The translations under genes were made by a program, and so were the position numbers. Positions 11,498 to 26,400 of a stretch of 64,000 nt of DNA are shown one piece after another (the stretch's first letter is position 1; every line of letters begins with the position of its first letter). The notes beneath the pieces were generated by a model. That model searched no databases, was not told where the DNA came from, and saw only the letters and a program-made list of their open reading frames with translations. Source of the stretch: Nematostella vectensis (taxonomy: Eukaryota; Cnidaria; Anthozoa; Actiniaria; Edwardsiidae); contig NC_064041.1 in the NCBI RefSeq assembly GCF_932526225.1, positions 3,236,699-3,300,698 of the forward strand. Reading direction: 5' to 3'.

Positions 11498-14400
11498 GTG
11501 AACTTTGACACCGGCCATCTAGGAAAGCACTTACGAGCTGCTAGAAACAATATCGCGAGCAATTAATTGGGAATTTTACCGTAATAGTCAAGAATGCAAG
11601 TACTTTAATTAATAGGAATAATACTAGTATCCTTGTACGACCCAGCCAAGTTTTATATTATATCTGTTATTACCTACACTTCGAAATTTCAACATTAACC
11701 ATTGTATTTCAAACCAAACATTTAAGTATTTACGGGCCTAACTTTACGTCAATATTTTGTATTTACAACTCAATTATTATGTACGTACCGCATGTGTAAT
11801 ATTACAATACTTTAAGCGTATTGTATCCTCGGGAACCCAGGGCGTGGAGGTCAGCTGAAGCTCTGTACAGTCTAATACTTCCACCAACCGTTGATTACCG
11901 TTAACCCCCCCCCCCCCCTTCCATGACCCTCCCCGTGTACCCATGTTTGTAATAGGGAATTTAATCACCTACGACGGCGACTGCAGGGAATACGTATTCT
12001 CCAAAACAGCTTTCATGCTTCGCGCTCAATATCCTAACTAGTTTTTGTAAAATTCACTCGTTTCTGTAGTCCCCAAAACTATTAAAACCCTAGAATCTCA
12101 TTTCGTACAAGGACAAGGTTAGTCTAGTTTTCGACGCACACGTTCCCGCCCTCACTAGACCGTGAACCACTTGGAGTTCTCATTCACGTTGTAGTTTGAA
12201 GGAGAACGGCTGAAATGTATCAGACAGAATCCATTTCGAGTGCATTTCAACGTCTGGCTCTTTGAATTTTCAATTGTTTCTATCGTCGCAGTTCGCGTTG
12301 CCGTCGTCGTTGCTTACAGTAAATTCCCTAATGAAACTTTATACGAGGTATTACATTATAAAATAGTAAGCGCGTTCTGATTGGTTAGCTTCCTGCAGAC
12401 AATTTTTGTTAACTAATAACTATTTTGCTATTTCGGACTGATTGTTAAACGGTTTTTCACTTAAGTTTGAGTAGGTACTAAAATAAACAATGGCAGCTAA
12501 AAAGTGGCCTAATCGACATCCATAATACAACATATTTTTCCATTTCTAGGAAAATAGGCTTCGCTCCGTTTTCTTTTCTGAAGAACCTTGGCATCCCTGG
12601 TCCCAAACCATGGCCATTCATCGGGAATTTGCCGATCCTCTTCAAAAAGGTAACTATTAAAAAAAAATAGTCCAAGAGAGCATAAGATAAGAGAGGAACT
12701 CATTAGTATTACCCGCGCGCCTTGTCGTACCGTGATATCTTGTCGTTACTGTACCGTGACATCGTGTCGTTACTGTATTATGACATCGTGTCGTTACTGT
12801 ACCGTGACATCGTGTCGTTACTGTACCGTGACATCGTGTCGTTACTGTACCGTGACATCGTGTCGTTACTGTATTGTGACATCGTGTCGTTACTGTATTG
12901 TTACATCGTGTCGTTACTGTATTGTGACATCGTGTCGTTACTGTATTGTGACATCGTGTCGTTACTGTATTGTGACATCGTGTCGTTACTGTATTGTGAC
13001 ATCGTGTCGTTACTGTACCGTGACATCGTGTCGTTACTGTACCGTGACATCGTGTAGTTATATTACCATGACATCGTGTCGTTACTGTATTGTGACATCG
13101 TGTCGTTACTGTACCGTGACATCGTGTCGTTACTGTACCATGACTCCAGTAACGTAGCACTGCTCCCGTTCGTGCCGGACCATTACTAGCCTTGAGTAAT
13201 ACTTGGTATTATTATATTATTTTTAAACAGAAACATGATACTTACGCTCAGGAGTATCTCGTCAAGACGTATGGGCGTCTTTGTGGGTAGGTATACAAGG
13301 GAAACCCGTGATTTTATTACTTGGTATATATCAGGTACTAGATGGAAACCCGTGATTTTATTACTTGGTATATATCAGGTACTAGATGGGAACCCGTGCT
13401 TTTATTACTTGGTATATATAGGTACTACATGGAAACCCATGCTTTTATTACTTGGTATATATAAGGTACTAGATGGAAACCCGTGTTTTAATTACTTGAT
13501 ATATAAGGTACTAGATGGGAACCCGTGCTTTTATTACTCGATATATATAGGTATTACATAGAAACCCGTAATTTTATTACTTGGTATATATAGGTACTAC
13601 ATGGAAACCCGTGTTTTTATTACTTGGTATATATAAGGTACTAGATGGAAACCCGTGTTTTTATTACTTGATATATATAACGTACTACATGGGAACCCGT
13701 GATTTTATTACTTGATATATATAAGGTACTAGATGGGAACCCGTGTTTTTATAACTTGATATATATAAGGTACTAGATGGGAACCCGTGCTTTTATTACT
13801 TGGTATATATAAGGTACTACATGGGAATCCGTGCTTTTATTACTTGGTATATATAGGTACTACATGGGAACCCGTGTTTTTATTACTTGGTATATATAGG
13901 TACTACATGGGAACCCGTGATTTTATTACTTGGTATATATAGGTACTACATGGAAACCCGTGCTTTTATTACTTGGTATATATAGGTACTACATGGGAAC
14001 CCGTGCTTTTATTACTTGGTATATATAGGTACTACATGGGAACCCGTGCTTTTATTACTTGGTATATATAGGTACTACATGGGAACCCGTGCTTTTATTA
14101 CTTGGTATATATAGGTACTACATGGGAACCCGTGCTTTTATTACTTGGTATATATAGGTACTACATAGAAACCCGTGCTTTTATTACTTGGTATATATAG
14201 GTACTACATGGAAACCCGTGTTTTTATTACTTGGTATATATAGGTACTATACATGAGAACCCGTGCTTTTATTACTTGGTATATATAGGTACTACATAGA
14301 AACCCGTGCTTTTATTACTTGGTATATATAGGTACTACATGGGAATCCGTGCTTTTATTACTTGGTATATATAGGTACTACATGGAAACCCGTGCTTTTA

Positions 14401-17400
14401 TTACTTGGTATATATAGGTACTACATGGGAACCCGTGTTTTTATTACTTGGTATATATAGGCACTACATGGGAACCCGTGTTTTTATTACTTGGTATATA
14501 TAGGTACTACATGGGAAACCCGTGTTTTTATTACTTGGTATATATAGGTACTACATGGGAATCCGTGCTTTTATTACTTGGTATATGTAGGTACTACATG
14601 GAAACCCGTGATTTTATTACTTGGTATATGTAGGTACTACATGGAAACCCGTGCTTTTATTACTTGGTATATATAGGTACTACATGGAAACCCGTGCTTT
14701 TATTACTTGGTATATATAGGTACTACATGGAAACCCGTGATTTTATTACTTGGTATATATAGGTACTACATGGAAACCCGTGCTTTTATTACTTGGTATC
14801 TATAGGTACTACATGGGAACCCGTGCTTTTATTACTTGGTATATAGGTACTACATGGGAACCCGTGCTTTTATTACTTGGTATATATAGGTACTACATGG
14901 GAACCCGTGCTTTTATTACGTGGTATATATAGGTACTACATGGAAACCCGTGATTTTATTACTTGGTATATATAGGTACTACATGGAAACCCGTGTTTTT
15001 ATTACTTGGTATGTATAGGTACTACATGTTAACCCGTGCTTTTATTACTTGGTATATATAGGTACTACATGGAAACCCGTGCTTTTATTACTTGGTATAT
15101 ATAGGTACTACATGGGAACCCGTGTTTTTATTACTTGGTATATATAGGCACTACATGGGAACCCGTGTTTTTATTACTTGGTATATATAGGTACTACATG
15201 GAAACCCGTGATTTTATTACTTGGTATATGTAGGTACTACATGGAAACCCGTGATTTTATTACTTGGTATATGTAGGTACTACATGGAAACCCGTGATTT
15301 TATTACTTGGTATATGTAGGTACTACATGGAAACCCGTGATTTTATTACTTGGTATATGTAGGTACTACATGGAAACCCGTGTTTTTATTACTTGGTATA
15401 TATAGGTACTATACATGAGAACCCGTGCTTTTATTACTTGGTATATATAGGTACTACATAGAAACCCGTGATTTTATTACTTGGTATATGTAGGTACTAC
15501 ATGGAAACCCGTGATTTTATTACTTGGTATATATAGGTACTACATGTTAACCCGTGCTTTTATTACTTGGTATATATAAGTACTACATGGAAACCCGTGC
15601 TTTTATTACTTGGTATATATAGGTACTACATGGAAACCCGTGCTTTTATTACTTGATATATATAGGGTACTACATGGGAACCCGTGCTTTTATTACTTGG
15701 TATATATAGGTACTAGATGGGAACCCGTGATTTTATTACTTGGTATATATAGGTACTACATGGAAACCCGTGTTTTTATTACTTGGTATATATAGGTACT
15801 ATACATGAGAACCCGTGCTTTTATTACTTGGTATATATAGGTACTACATAGAAACCCGTGATTTTATTACTTGGTATATGTAGGTACTACATGGAAACCC
15901 GTGATTTTATTACTTGGTATATATAGGTACTACATGGGAACCCGTGCTTTTATTACTTGATATATATAAGTACTACATGGAAACCCGTGCTTTTATTACT
16001 TGATATATATAAGGTACTAGATGGAAACCCGTGTTTTAATTACTTGATATATAAGGTACTAGATGGGAACCCGTGCTTTTATTACTCGATATATATAGGT
16101 ATTACATAGAAACCCGTAATTTTATTACTTGGTATATATAGGTACTAGATGGAAACCCGTGTTTTTATTACTTGATATATATAACGTACTACATGGGAAC
16201 CCGTGATTTTATTACTTGATATATATAAGGTACTAGATGGGAACCCGTGTTTTTATAACTTGATATATATAAGGTACTAGATGGGAACCCGTGCTTTTAT
16301 TACTTGGTATATATAAGGTACTACATGGGAATCCGTGCTTTTATTACTTGGTATATATAGGTACTACATGGGAACCCGTGTTTTTATTACTTGGTATATA
16401 TAGGTACTACATGGAAACCCGTGATTTTATTACTTGGTATATATAGGTACTACATAGAAACCCGTGATTTTATTACTTGGTATATATAGGTACTACATGG
16501 GAACCCGTGCTTTTATTACTTGGTATATATAGGTACTACATGGGAACCCGTGCTTTTATTACTTGGTATATATAGGTACTACATGGGAACCCGTGCTTTT
16601 ATTACGTGGTATATATAGGTACTACATGGAAACCCGTGATTTTATTACTTGGTATATATAGGTACTACATGGAAACCCGTGTTTTTATTACTTGGTATGT
16701 ATAGGTACTACATGTTAACCCGTGCTTTTATTACTTGGTATATATAGGTACTACATGGAAACCCGTGCTTTTATTACTTGGTATATATAGGTACTACATG
16801 GGAACCCGTGTTTTTATTACTTGGTATATATAGGCACTACATGGGAACCCGTGTTTTTATTACTTGGTATATATAGGTACTACATGGAAACCCGTGATTT
16901 TATTACTTGGTATATGTAGGTACTACATGGAAACCCGTGATTTTATTACTTGGTATATGTAGGTACTACATGGAAACCCGTGATTTTATTACTTGGTATA
17001 TGTAGGTACTACATGGAAACCCGTGATTTTATTACTTGGTATATGTAGGTACTACATGGAAACCCGTGTTTTTATTACTTGGTATATATAGGTACTATAC
17101 ATGAGAACCCGTGCTTTTATTACTTGGTATATATAGGTACTACATAGAAACCCGTGATTTTATTACTTGGTATATGTAGGTACTACATGGAAACCCGTGA
17201 TTTTATTACTTGGTATATATAGGTACTACATGTTAACCCGTGCTTTTATTACTTGGTATATATAAGTACTACATGGAAACCCGTGCTTTTATTACTTGGT
17301 ATATATAGGTACTACATGGAAACCCGTGCTTTTATTACTTGATATATATAGGGTACTACATGGGAACCCGTGCTTTTATTACTTGGTATATATAGGTACT

Positions 17401-20400
17401 AGATGGGAACCCGTGATTTTATTACTTGGTATATATAGGTACTACATGGAAACCCGTGTTTTTATTACTTGGTATATATAGGTACTATACATGAGAACCC
17501 GTGCTTTTATTACTTGGTATATATAGGTACTACATAGAAACCCGTGATTTTATTACTTGGTATATGTAGGTACTACATGGAAACCCGTGATTTTATTACT
17601 TGGTATATATAGGTACTACATGGGAACCCGTGCTTTTATTACTTGATATATATAAGTACTACATGGAAACCCGTGCTTTTATTACTTGATATATATAAGG
17701 TACTAGATGGAAACCCGTGTTTTAATTACTTGATATATAAGGTACTAGATGGGAACCCGTGCTTTTATTACTCGATATATATAGGTATTACATAGAAACC
17801 CGTAATTTTATTACTTGGTATATATAGGTACTAGATGGAAACCCGTGTTTTTATTACTTGATATATATAACGTACTACATGGGAACCCGTGATTTTATTA
17901 CTTGATATATATAAGGTACTAGATGGGAACCCGTGTTTTTATAACTTGATATATATAAGGTACTAGATGGGAACCCGTGCTTTTATTACTTGGTATATAT
18001 AAGGTACTACATGGGAATCCGTGCTTTTATTACTTGGTATATATAGGTACTACATGGGAACCCGTGTTTTTATTACTTGGTATATATAGGTACTACATGG
18101 AAACCCGTGATTTTATTACTTGGTATATATAGGTACTACATAGAAACCCGTGATTTTATTACTTGGTATATATAGGTACTACATGGGAACCCGTGCTTTT
18201 ATTACTTGGTATATATAGGTACTACATGGGAACCCGTGCTTTTATTACTTGGTATATATAGGTACTACATGGGAACCCGTGCTTTTATTACTTGGTATAT
18301 ATAGGTACTACATGGGAACCCGTGCTTTTATTACTTGGTATATATAGGTACTACATAGAAACCCGTGCTTTTATTACTTGGTATATATAGGTACTACATG
18401 GAAACCCGTGTTTTTATTACTTGGTATATATAGGTACTATACATGAGAACCCGTGCTTTTATTACTTGGTATATATAGGTACTACATAGAAACCCGTGCT
18501 TTTATTACTTGGTATATATAGGTACTACATGGGAATCCGTGCTTTTATTACTTGGTATATATAGGTACTACATGGAAACCCGTGCTTTTATTACTTGGTA
18601 TATATAGGTACTACATGGGAACCCGTGTTTTTATTACTTGGTATATATAGGCACTACATGGGAACCCGTGTTTTTATTACTTGGTATATTTAGGTACTAC
18701 ATGGAAACCCGTGCTTTTATTACTTGGTATATGTAGGTACTACATGGAAACCCGTGCTTTTATTACTTGGTATATTTAGGTACTACATGGAAACCCGTGT
18801 TTTTATTACTTGGTATATATAGGTACTACATGGGAACCCGTGTTTTTATTACTTGGTATATATAGGTACTACATGGAAACCCGTGCTTTTATTACTTGGT
18901 ATATATAGGTACTACATGGAAACCCGTGTTTTTATTACTTGGTATATATAGGTACTACATGGAAACCCGTGATTTTATTACTTGGTATATGTAGGTACTA
19001 CATGGAAACCCGTGATTTTATTACTTGGTATATGTAGGTACTACATGGAAACCCGTGATTTTATTACTTGGTATATGTAGGTACTACATGGAAACCCGTG
19101 ATTTTATTACTTGGTATATGTAGGTACTACATGGAAACCCGTGTTTTTATTACTTGGTATATATAGGTACTATACATGAGAACCCGTGCTTTTATTACTT
19201 GGTATATATAGGTACTACATAGAAACCCGTGATTTTATTACTTGGTATATGTAGGTACTACATGGAAACCCGTGATTTTATTACTTGGTATATATAGGTA
19301 CTACATGTTAACCCGTGCTTTTATTACTTGGTATATATAGGTACTACATGGAAACCCGTGCTTTTATTACTTGGTATATATATAGGTACTACATGGGAAC
19401 CCGTGCTTTTATTACTTGATATATATAGGTACTACATGGAAACCCGTGTTTTTATTACTTGGTATATATAGGTACTACATGGAAACCCGTGCTTTTATTA
19501 CTTGATATATATAGGGTACTAGATGGAAACCCGTGCTTTTATTACTTGGTATATATAGGTACTACATAGAAACCCGTGATTTTATTACTTGGTATATATA
19601 GGTATTACATGGAAACCCGTGTTTTTATTACTTGGTATATATAGGTACTATACATGAGAACCCGTGCTTTTATTACTTGGTATATATAGGTACTACATAG
19701 AAACCCGTGATTTTATTACTTGGTATATGTAGGTACTACATGGAAACCCGTGATTTTATTACTTGGTATATATAGGTACTACATGGGAACCCGTGCTTTT
19801 ATTACTTGATATATATAAGTACTACATGGAAACCCGTGCTTTTATTACTTGGTATATATAGGTACTACATGTTAACCCGTGCTTTTATTACTTGGTATAT
19901 ATAGGGTACTAGATGGAAACCCGTGCTTTTATTACTTGGTATATATAAGTACTACATGTTAACCCGTGATTTTATTACTTGGTATATATAGGTACTACAT
20001 AGAAACCCGTGCTTTTATTACTTGGTATATATAGGTACTACATGTTAACCCGTGCTTTTATTACTTGGTATATATAAGTACTACATGGAAACCCGTGCTT
20101 TTATTACTTGGTATATATAGGTACTACATGGAAACCCGTGCTTTTATTACTTGATATATATAGGGTACTAGATGGAAACCCGTGCTTTTATTACTTGGTA
20201 TATATAGGTACTACATAGAAACCCGTGATTTTATTACTTGGTATATATAGGTACTACATGGAAACCCGTGTTTTTATTACTTGGTATATATAGGTACTAT
20301 ACATGAGAACCCGTGCTTTTATTACTTGGTATATATAGGTACTACATAGAAACCCGTGATTTTATTACTTGGTATATGTAGGTACTACATGGAAACCCGT

Positions 20401-23400
20401 GATTTTATTACTTGGTATATATAGGTACTACATGGAAACCCTTGTTTTTATTACTTGGTATATGTAGGTACTACATGGAAACCCGTGCTTTTATTACTTG
20501 GTATATATAGGTACTACATGTTAACCCGTGATTTTATTACTTGGTATATATAGGTACTACATGGAAACCCGTGTTTTTATTACTTGGTATATGTAGGTAC
20601 TACATGGAAACCCGTGCTTTTATTACTTGGTATATATAGGTACTACATGTTAACCCGTGTTTTTATTACTTGGTATATGTAGGTACTACATGGAAACCCG
20701 TGATTTTATTACTTGGTATATATAGGTACTACATGGAAACCCGTGTTTTTATTACTTGGTATATGTAGGTACTACATGGAAACCCGTGATTTTATTACTT
20801 GGTATATATAGGTACTACATGGGAACCCGTGCTTTTATTACTTGGTATATATAGGTACTACATGTTAACCCGTGATTTTATTACTTGGTATATATAGGTA
20901 CTACATGTTAACCCGTGCTTTTATTACTTGGTATATATAAGTACTACATGGAAACCCGTGCTTTTATTACTTGATATATATAAGGTACTAGATGGGAACC
21001 CGTGATTTTATTACTTGGTATATATAAGGTACTAGATGGAAACCCGTGTTTTTATTACTTGATATATAAGGTACTAGATGGGAACCCGTGCTTTTATTAC
21101 TTGATATATAAGGTACTAGATGGGAACCCGTGATTTTATTACTTGGTATATATAGGTACTACATGTTAACCCGTGCTTTTATTACTTGGTATATATAAGG
21201 TACTAGATGGGAACCCGTGATTTTATTACTTGGTATATATAAGGTACTAGATGGAAACCCGTGTTTTTATTACTTGATATATAAGGTACTAGATGGGAAC
21301 CCGTGCTTTTATTACTTGGTATATATAGGTACTACATAGAAACCCGTGATTTTATTACTTGGTATATATAGGTACTACATGGAAACCCGTGTTTTTATTA
21401 CTTGGTATATATAGGTACTATACATGAGAACCCGTGCTTTTATTACTTGGTATATATAGGTACTACATAGAAACCCGTGATTTTATTACTTGGTATATGT
21501 AGGTACTACATGGAAACCCGTGATTTTATTACTTGGTATATATAGGTACTACATGTTAACCCGTGCTTTTATTACTTGGTATATATAAGTACTACATGGA
21601 AACCCGTGCTTTTATTACTTGATATATATAAGGTACTAGATGGGAACCCGTGATTTTATTACTTGGTATATATAAGGTACTAGATGGAAACCCGTGTTTT
21701 TATTACTTGATATATAAGGTACTAGATGGGAACCCGTGCTTTTATTACTTGATATATAAGGTACTAGATGGGAACCCGTGATTTTATTACTTGGTATATA
21801 TAGGTACTATACATGAGAACCCGTGCTTTTATTACTTGGTATATATAGGTACTACATGGAAACCCGTGCTTTTATTACTTGATATATATAAGGTACTAGA
21901 TGGGAACCCGTGATTTTATTACTTGGTATATATAAGGTACTAGATGGAAACCCGTGTTTTTATTACTTGATATATAAGGTACTAGATGGAAACCCGTGTT
22001 TTTATTACTTGATATATAAGGTACTAGATGGGAACCCGTGATTTTATTACTTGGTATATATAGGTACTACATGTTAACCCGTGCTTTTATTACTTGGTAT
22101 ATATAGGTACTACATGGAAACCCGTGCTTTTATTACTTGATATATATAAGGTACTAGATGGGAACCCGTGATTTTATTACTTGGTATATATAAGGTACTA
22201 GATGGAAACCCGTGTTTTTATTACTTGATATATAAGGTACTAGATGGGAACCCGTGCTTTTATTACTCGATATATATAGGTATTACATAGAAACCCGTGA
22301 TTTTATTACTTGGTATATATAGGTACTACATGGAAACCCGTGTTTTTATTACTTGATATATATAAGGTACTACATGGAAACCCGTGTTTTTATTACTTGG
22401 TATATATAAGGTACTAGATGGATACCCGTGTTTTTATTACTTGATATATATAAGGTACTAGATGGGAACCCGTGTTTTTATTACTTGATATATATGAGGT
22501 TCTAGATGGGAACCCGTTCTTTTATTACTTGGTATATATAGGTACTACATAGAAACCCGTGATTTTATTACTTGGTATATATAGGTACTACATGGAAACC
22601 CGTGTTTTTATTACTTGGTATATATAGGTACTATACATGAGAACCCGTGCTTTTATTACTTGTTATATATAGGTACTACATAGAAACCCGTGATTTTATT
22701 ACTTGGTATATATAGGTACTACATGGAAACCCGTGATTTTATTACTTGGTATATATAGGTACTACATGTTAACCCGTGCTTTTATTACTTGGTATATATA
22801 AGTACTACATGGAAACCCGTGCTTTTATTACGTGGTATATATAGGTACTACATGGAAACCCGTGCTTTTATTACGTGGTATATATAGGTACTACATGGGA
22901 ACCCGTGCTTTTATTACTTGGTATATATAGGTACTACATGGAAACCCGTGCTTTTATTACTTGGTATATATAGGTACTAGATGGAAACCCCGTGTTTTTA
23001 TTACTTGGTATATATAGGTACTACATGGGAACCCGTGCTTTTATTACTTGGTATATATAGGAACTACATGGAAACCCGTGCTTTTATTACTTGGTATATA
23101 TAGGTACTACATGGATAACCCGTGCTTTTATTACTTGGTATATATAGATACAACGTGGGAACCCGTGCTTTTATTACTTGATATAAATAAGTACTACATG
23201 GAAACCCGTGTTTTTATTACTTGGTATATATAGGGTACTACATGGGAACCCGTGCTTTTATTACTTGGTATATATAGGTACTACATGGAAACCCGTGCTT
23301 TTATTACTTGGTATATATAGGTACTACATGGGAACCCGTGCTTTTATTACTTGATATAAATTAGTACTACATGGAAACCCGTGTTTTTATTACTTGGTAT

Positions 23401-26400
23401 ATATAGGGTACTACATGGGAACCCGTGCTTTTATTACTTGGTATATATAGGTACTACATGGAAACCCGTGCTTTTATTACGTGGTATATATAGGTACTAC
23501 ATGGAAACCCGTGATTTTATTACTTAATATATATAGGGTACTACATGGAAACCCGTGTTTTTATTACTTGGTATATATAAGGTACTAGATGGGAACCCGC
23601 GCTTTTATTACTTGGTATATATAGGTACTATATGGGAACCCGTGCTTTTATTACTTGATATATATGAGGTTCTAGATGGGAACCCGTTCTTTTATTACTT
23701 GGTATATATAGGTACTACATAGAAACCCGTGATTTTATTACTTGGTATATATAGGTACTACATGGAAACCCGTGTTTTTATTACTTGGTATATATAGGTA
23801 CTATACATGAGAACCCGTGCTTTTATTACTTGTTATATATAGGTACTACATAGAAACCCGTGATTTTATTACTTGGTATATATAGGTACTACATGGAAAC
23901 CCGTGATTTTATTACTTGGTATATATAGGTACTACATGTTAACCCGTGCTTTTATTACTTGGTATATATAAGTACTACATGGAAACCCGTGCTTTTATTA
24001 CGTGGTATATATAGGTACTACATGGAAACCCGTGCTTTTATTACGTGGTATATATAGGTACTACATAGGAACCCGTGCTTTTATTACTTGGTATATATAG
24101 GTACTACATGGAAACCCGTGCTTTTATTACTTGGTATATATAGGTACTAGATGGAAACCCCGTGTTTTTATTACTTGGTATATATAGGTACTACATGGGA
24201 ACCCGTGCTTTTATTACTTGGTATATATAGGAACTACATGGAAACCCGTGCTTTTATTACTTGGTATATATAGGTACTACATGGATAACCCGTGCTTTTA
24301 TTACTTGGTATATATAGATACAACGTGGGAACCCGTGCTTTTATTACTTGATATAAATAAGTACTACATGGAAACCCGTGTTTTTATTACTTGGTATATA
24401 TAGGTACTACATGGAAACCCGTGCTTTTATTACGTGGTATATATAGGCACTACATGGAAACCCGTGCTTTTATTACGTGGTATGTATAGGTACTACATGG
24501 GAACCCCTGCTTTTATTACTTGATATAAACAAGTACTACATGGGAACCCGTGCTTTTATTACTTGATATAAATAAGTACTACATGGAAACCCACGCTTTT
24601 ATTACTTGGTATATATATAGGTACTACCGGGGAACGCGCGCTTCCATCCTTGTAGCTGACCCAGAGATGGCACAACAGATATTGGTCAAAGAGTTCGACA
24701 AGTTTGTCAACAGAGGGGTAAGTGAAGAGCTTTGTTTATAACAGCCTGTCTGTAGGCGATACCCCACGACTCGCGTAACACCCTCATTTGGTTTTGTGGG
24801 GAAAGATAGAGAGATAGAGAACAGAAAATATAGTTGTAGCGGCCAGGGTCCCCGTTAACGTTTTGAACCCTGTTACGCCGCTTGAGCCAATGTTGAGGCC
24901 AGGCTTTGAAATTGGGAATCCAGTAGGTACCGTATCAAGTGTTCGTATTTATTTACTAGATTCACGTAAAAACTGCAATTGATGCATAACAACACGTAAA
25001 ACTAAGACAAATCATAACAGTAGCAATTAACTTGCATAACATACAATTATCAGTTAATGGTAAGACCAGGATGTAGGCAATTAACAAAGCATGTATCGTT
25101 CACATAACAGTTCAAATAGATACCGAAAATAATGGAATAATTCTAAAATCGGACGATTTTAGCCTCCTGTAAGCGTCTTGCGTTTTGGCTAAGAGGCCTT
25201 GCAACGCGGTAGGTTGACACGTCAATCAAAAGTACTGGTTAATAGTTAAGTTATTTTACAATATTATTTCCCTATTTCCACCTAAACTAGGTTGAGCTGG
25301 CCTTTTTTTTTTCACAGCCGAATCTATTTTATAAACGTTGATGCTTGATAGAAATGCTTTTATTTTTGGATATTAGACGTGAAATACTGCCAAATAAGTA
25401 GTTTCGCTGCCAATTCTTTCAATTCTAATACACAAAAATTTATGACGTGCTTATTGGAAGCATAATACCTGGAACACCATGTATGGAACTCAACTTAATT
25501 TTAGATTTATGAATTTGTATTACATCTCTGTTTATCAGCGTTTAACTTTTCTTTCGCTCAGTCCTTAAAGACCTTGTCTTGTTGCTCTGTTTTCAAGGTA
25601 GTACCGCTATCTTCCCATATCCCACCCACCGACAAGAACCTGATTTCTTTGCAAGATGACGATTGGCGAAGATTGCGTCACTTTGTCACTCCTACCTTCA
25701 GCGCTGTCAAGCTTAAACAGGTTGGTGAGTTCGTGGGAATTTTAATAATTAATGGAAATCGGTAGAGATAATGACCATTTTGGTATCGCCATTATTGTTA
25801 ATATCTCAAACCTCAAATCGATTCTTTGAAAAAGCTTTCCGTTTTGGATATAACATAGTCAGCAGCGAAGTAAATTTTTGTTGCTTGAAGGGAGCACGAC
25901 AACAAAGCCGTGGGCAAGAGAAAGAAGGGAAGAAGGGCAAAAGAAAATAGGGAAGAAGGAAGTAAGGGTGGGAGGACGGAAAGGAAGGAAGCACGTTACC
26001 GCGTAATGTTACACAGCTTTAAAAAACTTTGAGTATGCCTAAGTTTCGGCTGGATTCTGTCACTAGCCTTCTTTTACAGTTGTTTTTCTAATTTTTCCTT
26101 GTTTTTATAGGTAGTGCCATTGATAAGTGAATCCTGCAGAATCCTGGTGCAACAACTAGGTCAAGCTTGCAAGGATGGCAAAAGTGTGGATGTGTGTAGG
26201 TAAAAAATGTCGCCGATGAACCCCAATCCCATTCTCAAATATTTCCTGATAATTCGACGGATTGAAGATTGTTATAGGATATAAGGTATTATAATTTTAC
26301 TGCTTGTTTTCTTTTGTTTAGAACTTACGTGAAGTTTACGATGGAGACCATTGTTTCTACGGCGTTTGGTATCGACTGCCAAACACAGACAAACCCTAAT

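Larger units (their letters stand above)
6226..12549 (+). other. P450 intron 1 (6.3 kb)
   Basis: It contains an unexplained 140-codon ORF (6311-6733), a diverged tandem duplication (about 7970-8510 and 9135-9860), a MITE-like element, a (CT)n tract at 8081-8115, a decayed LINE and an (ATT)n/(GTT)n tail. The rest, including 11500-12549, shows nothing recognisable. Confidence 0.75.

Noticed and set aside
12657-13160. Three ORFs of 111-167 codons on both strands
   Set aside because: Products of the 24-bp repeat, whose length is a multiple of three.
13297-24620. CRISPR array, because of regular spacing
   Set aside because: Whole units repeat head to tail without unique spacers, and the context is a eukaryotic intron.
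13235-24741. Recurring 60-108-codon ORFs with repeated [17 protein letters not shown] peptides
   Set aside because: They are translations of the 43-bp array; the frame rotates each unit and the ORFs end at TAG of TATATATAG. Not genes.
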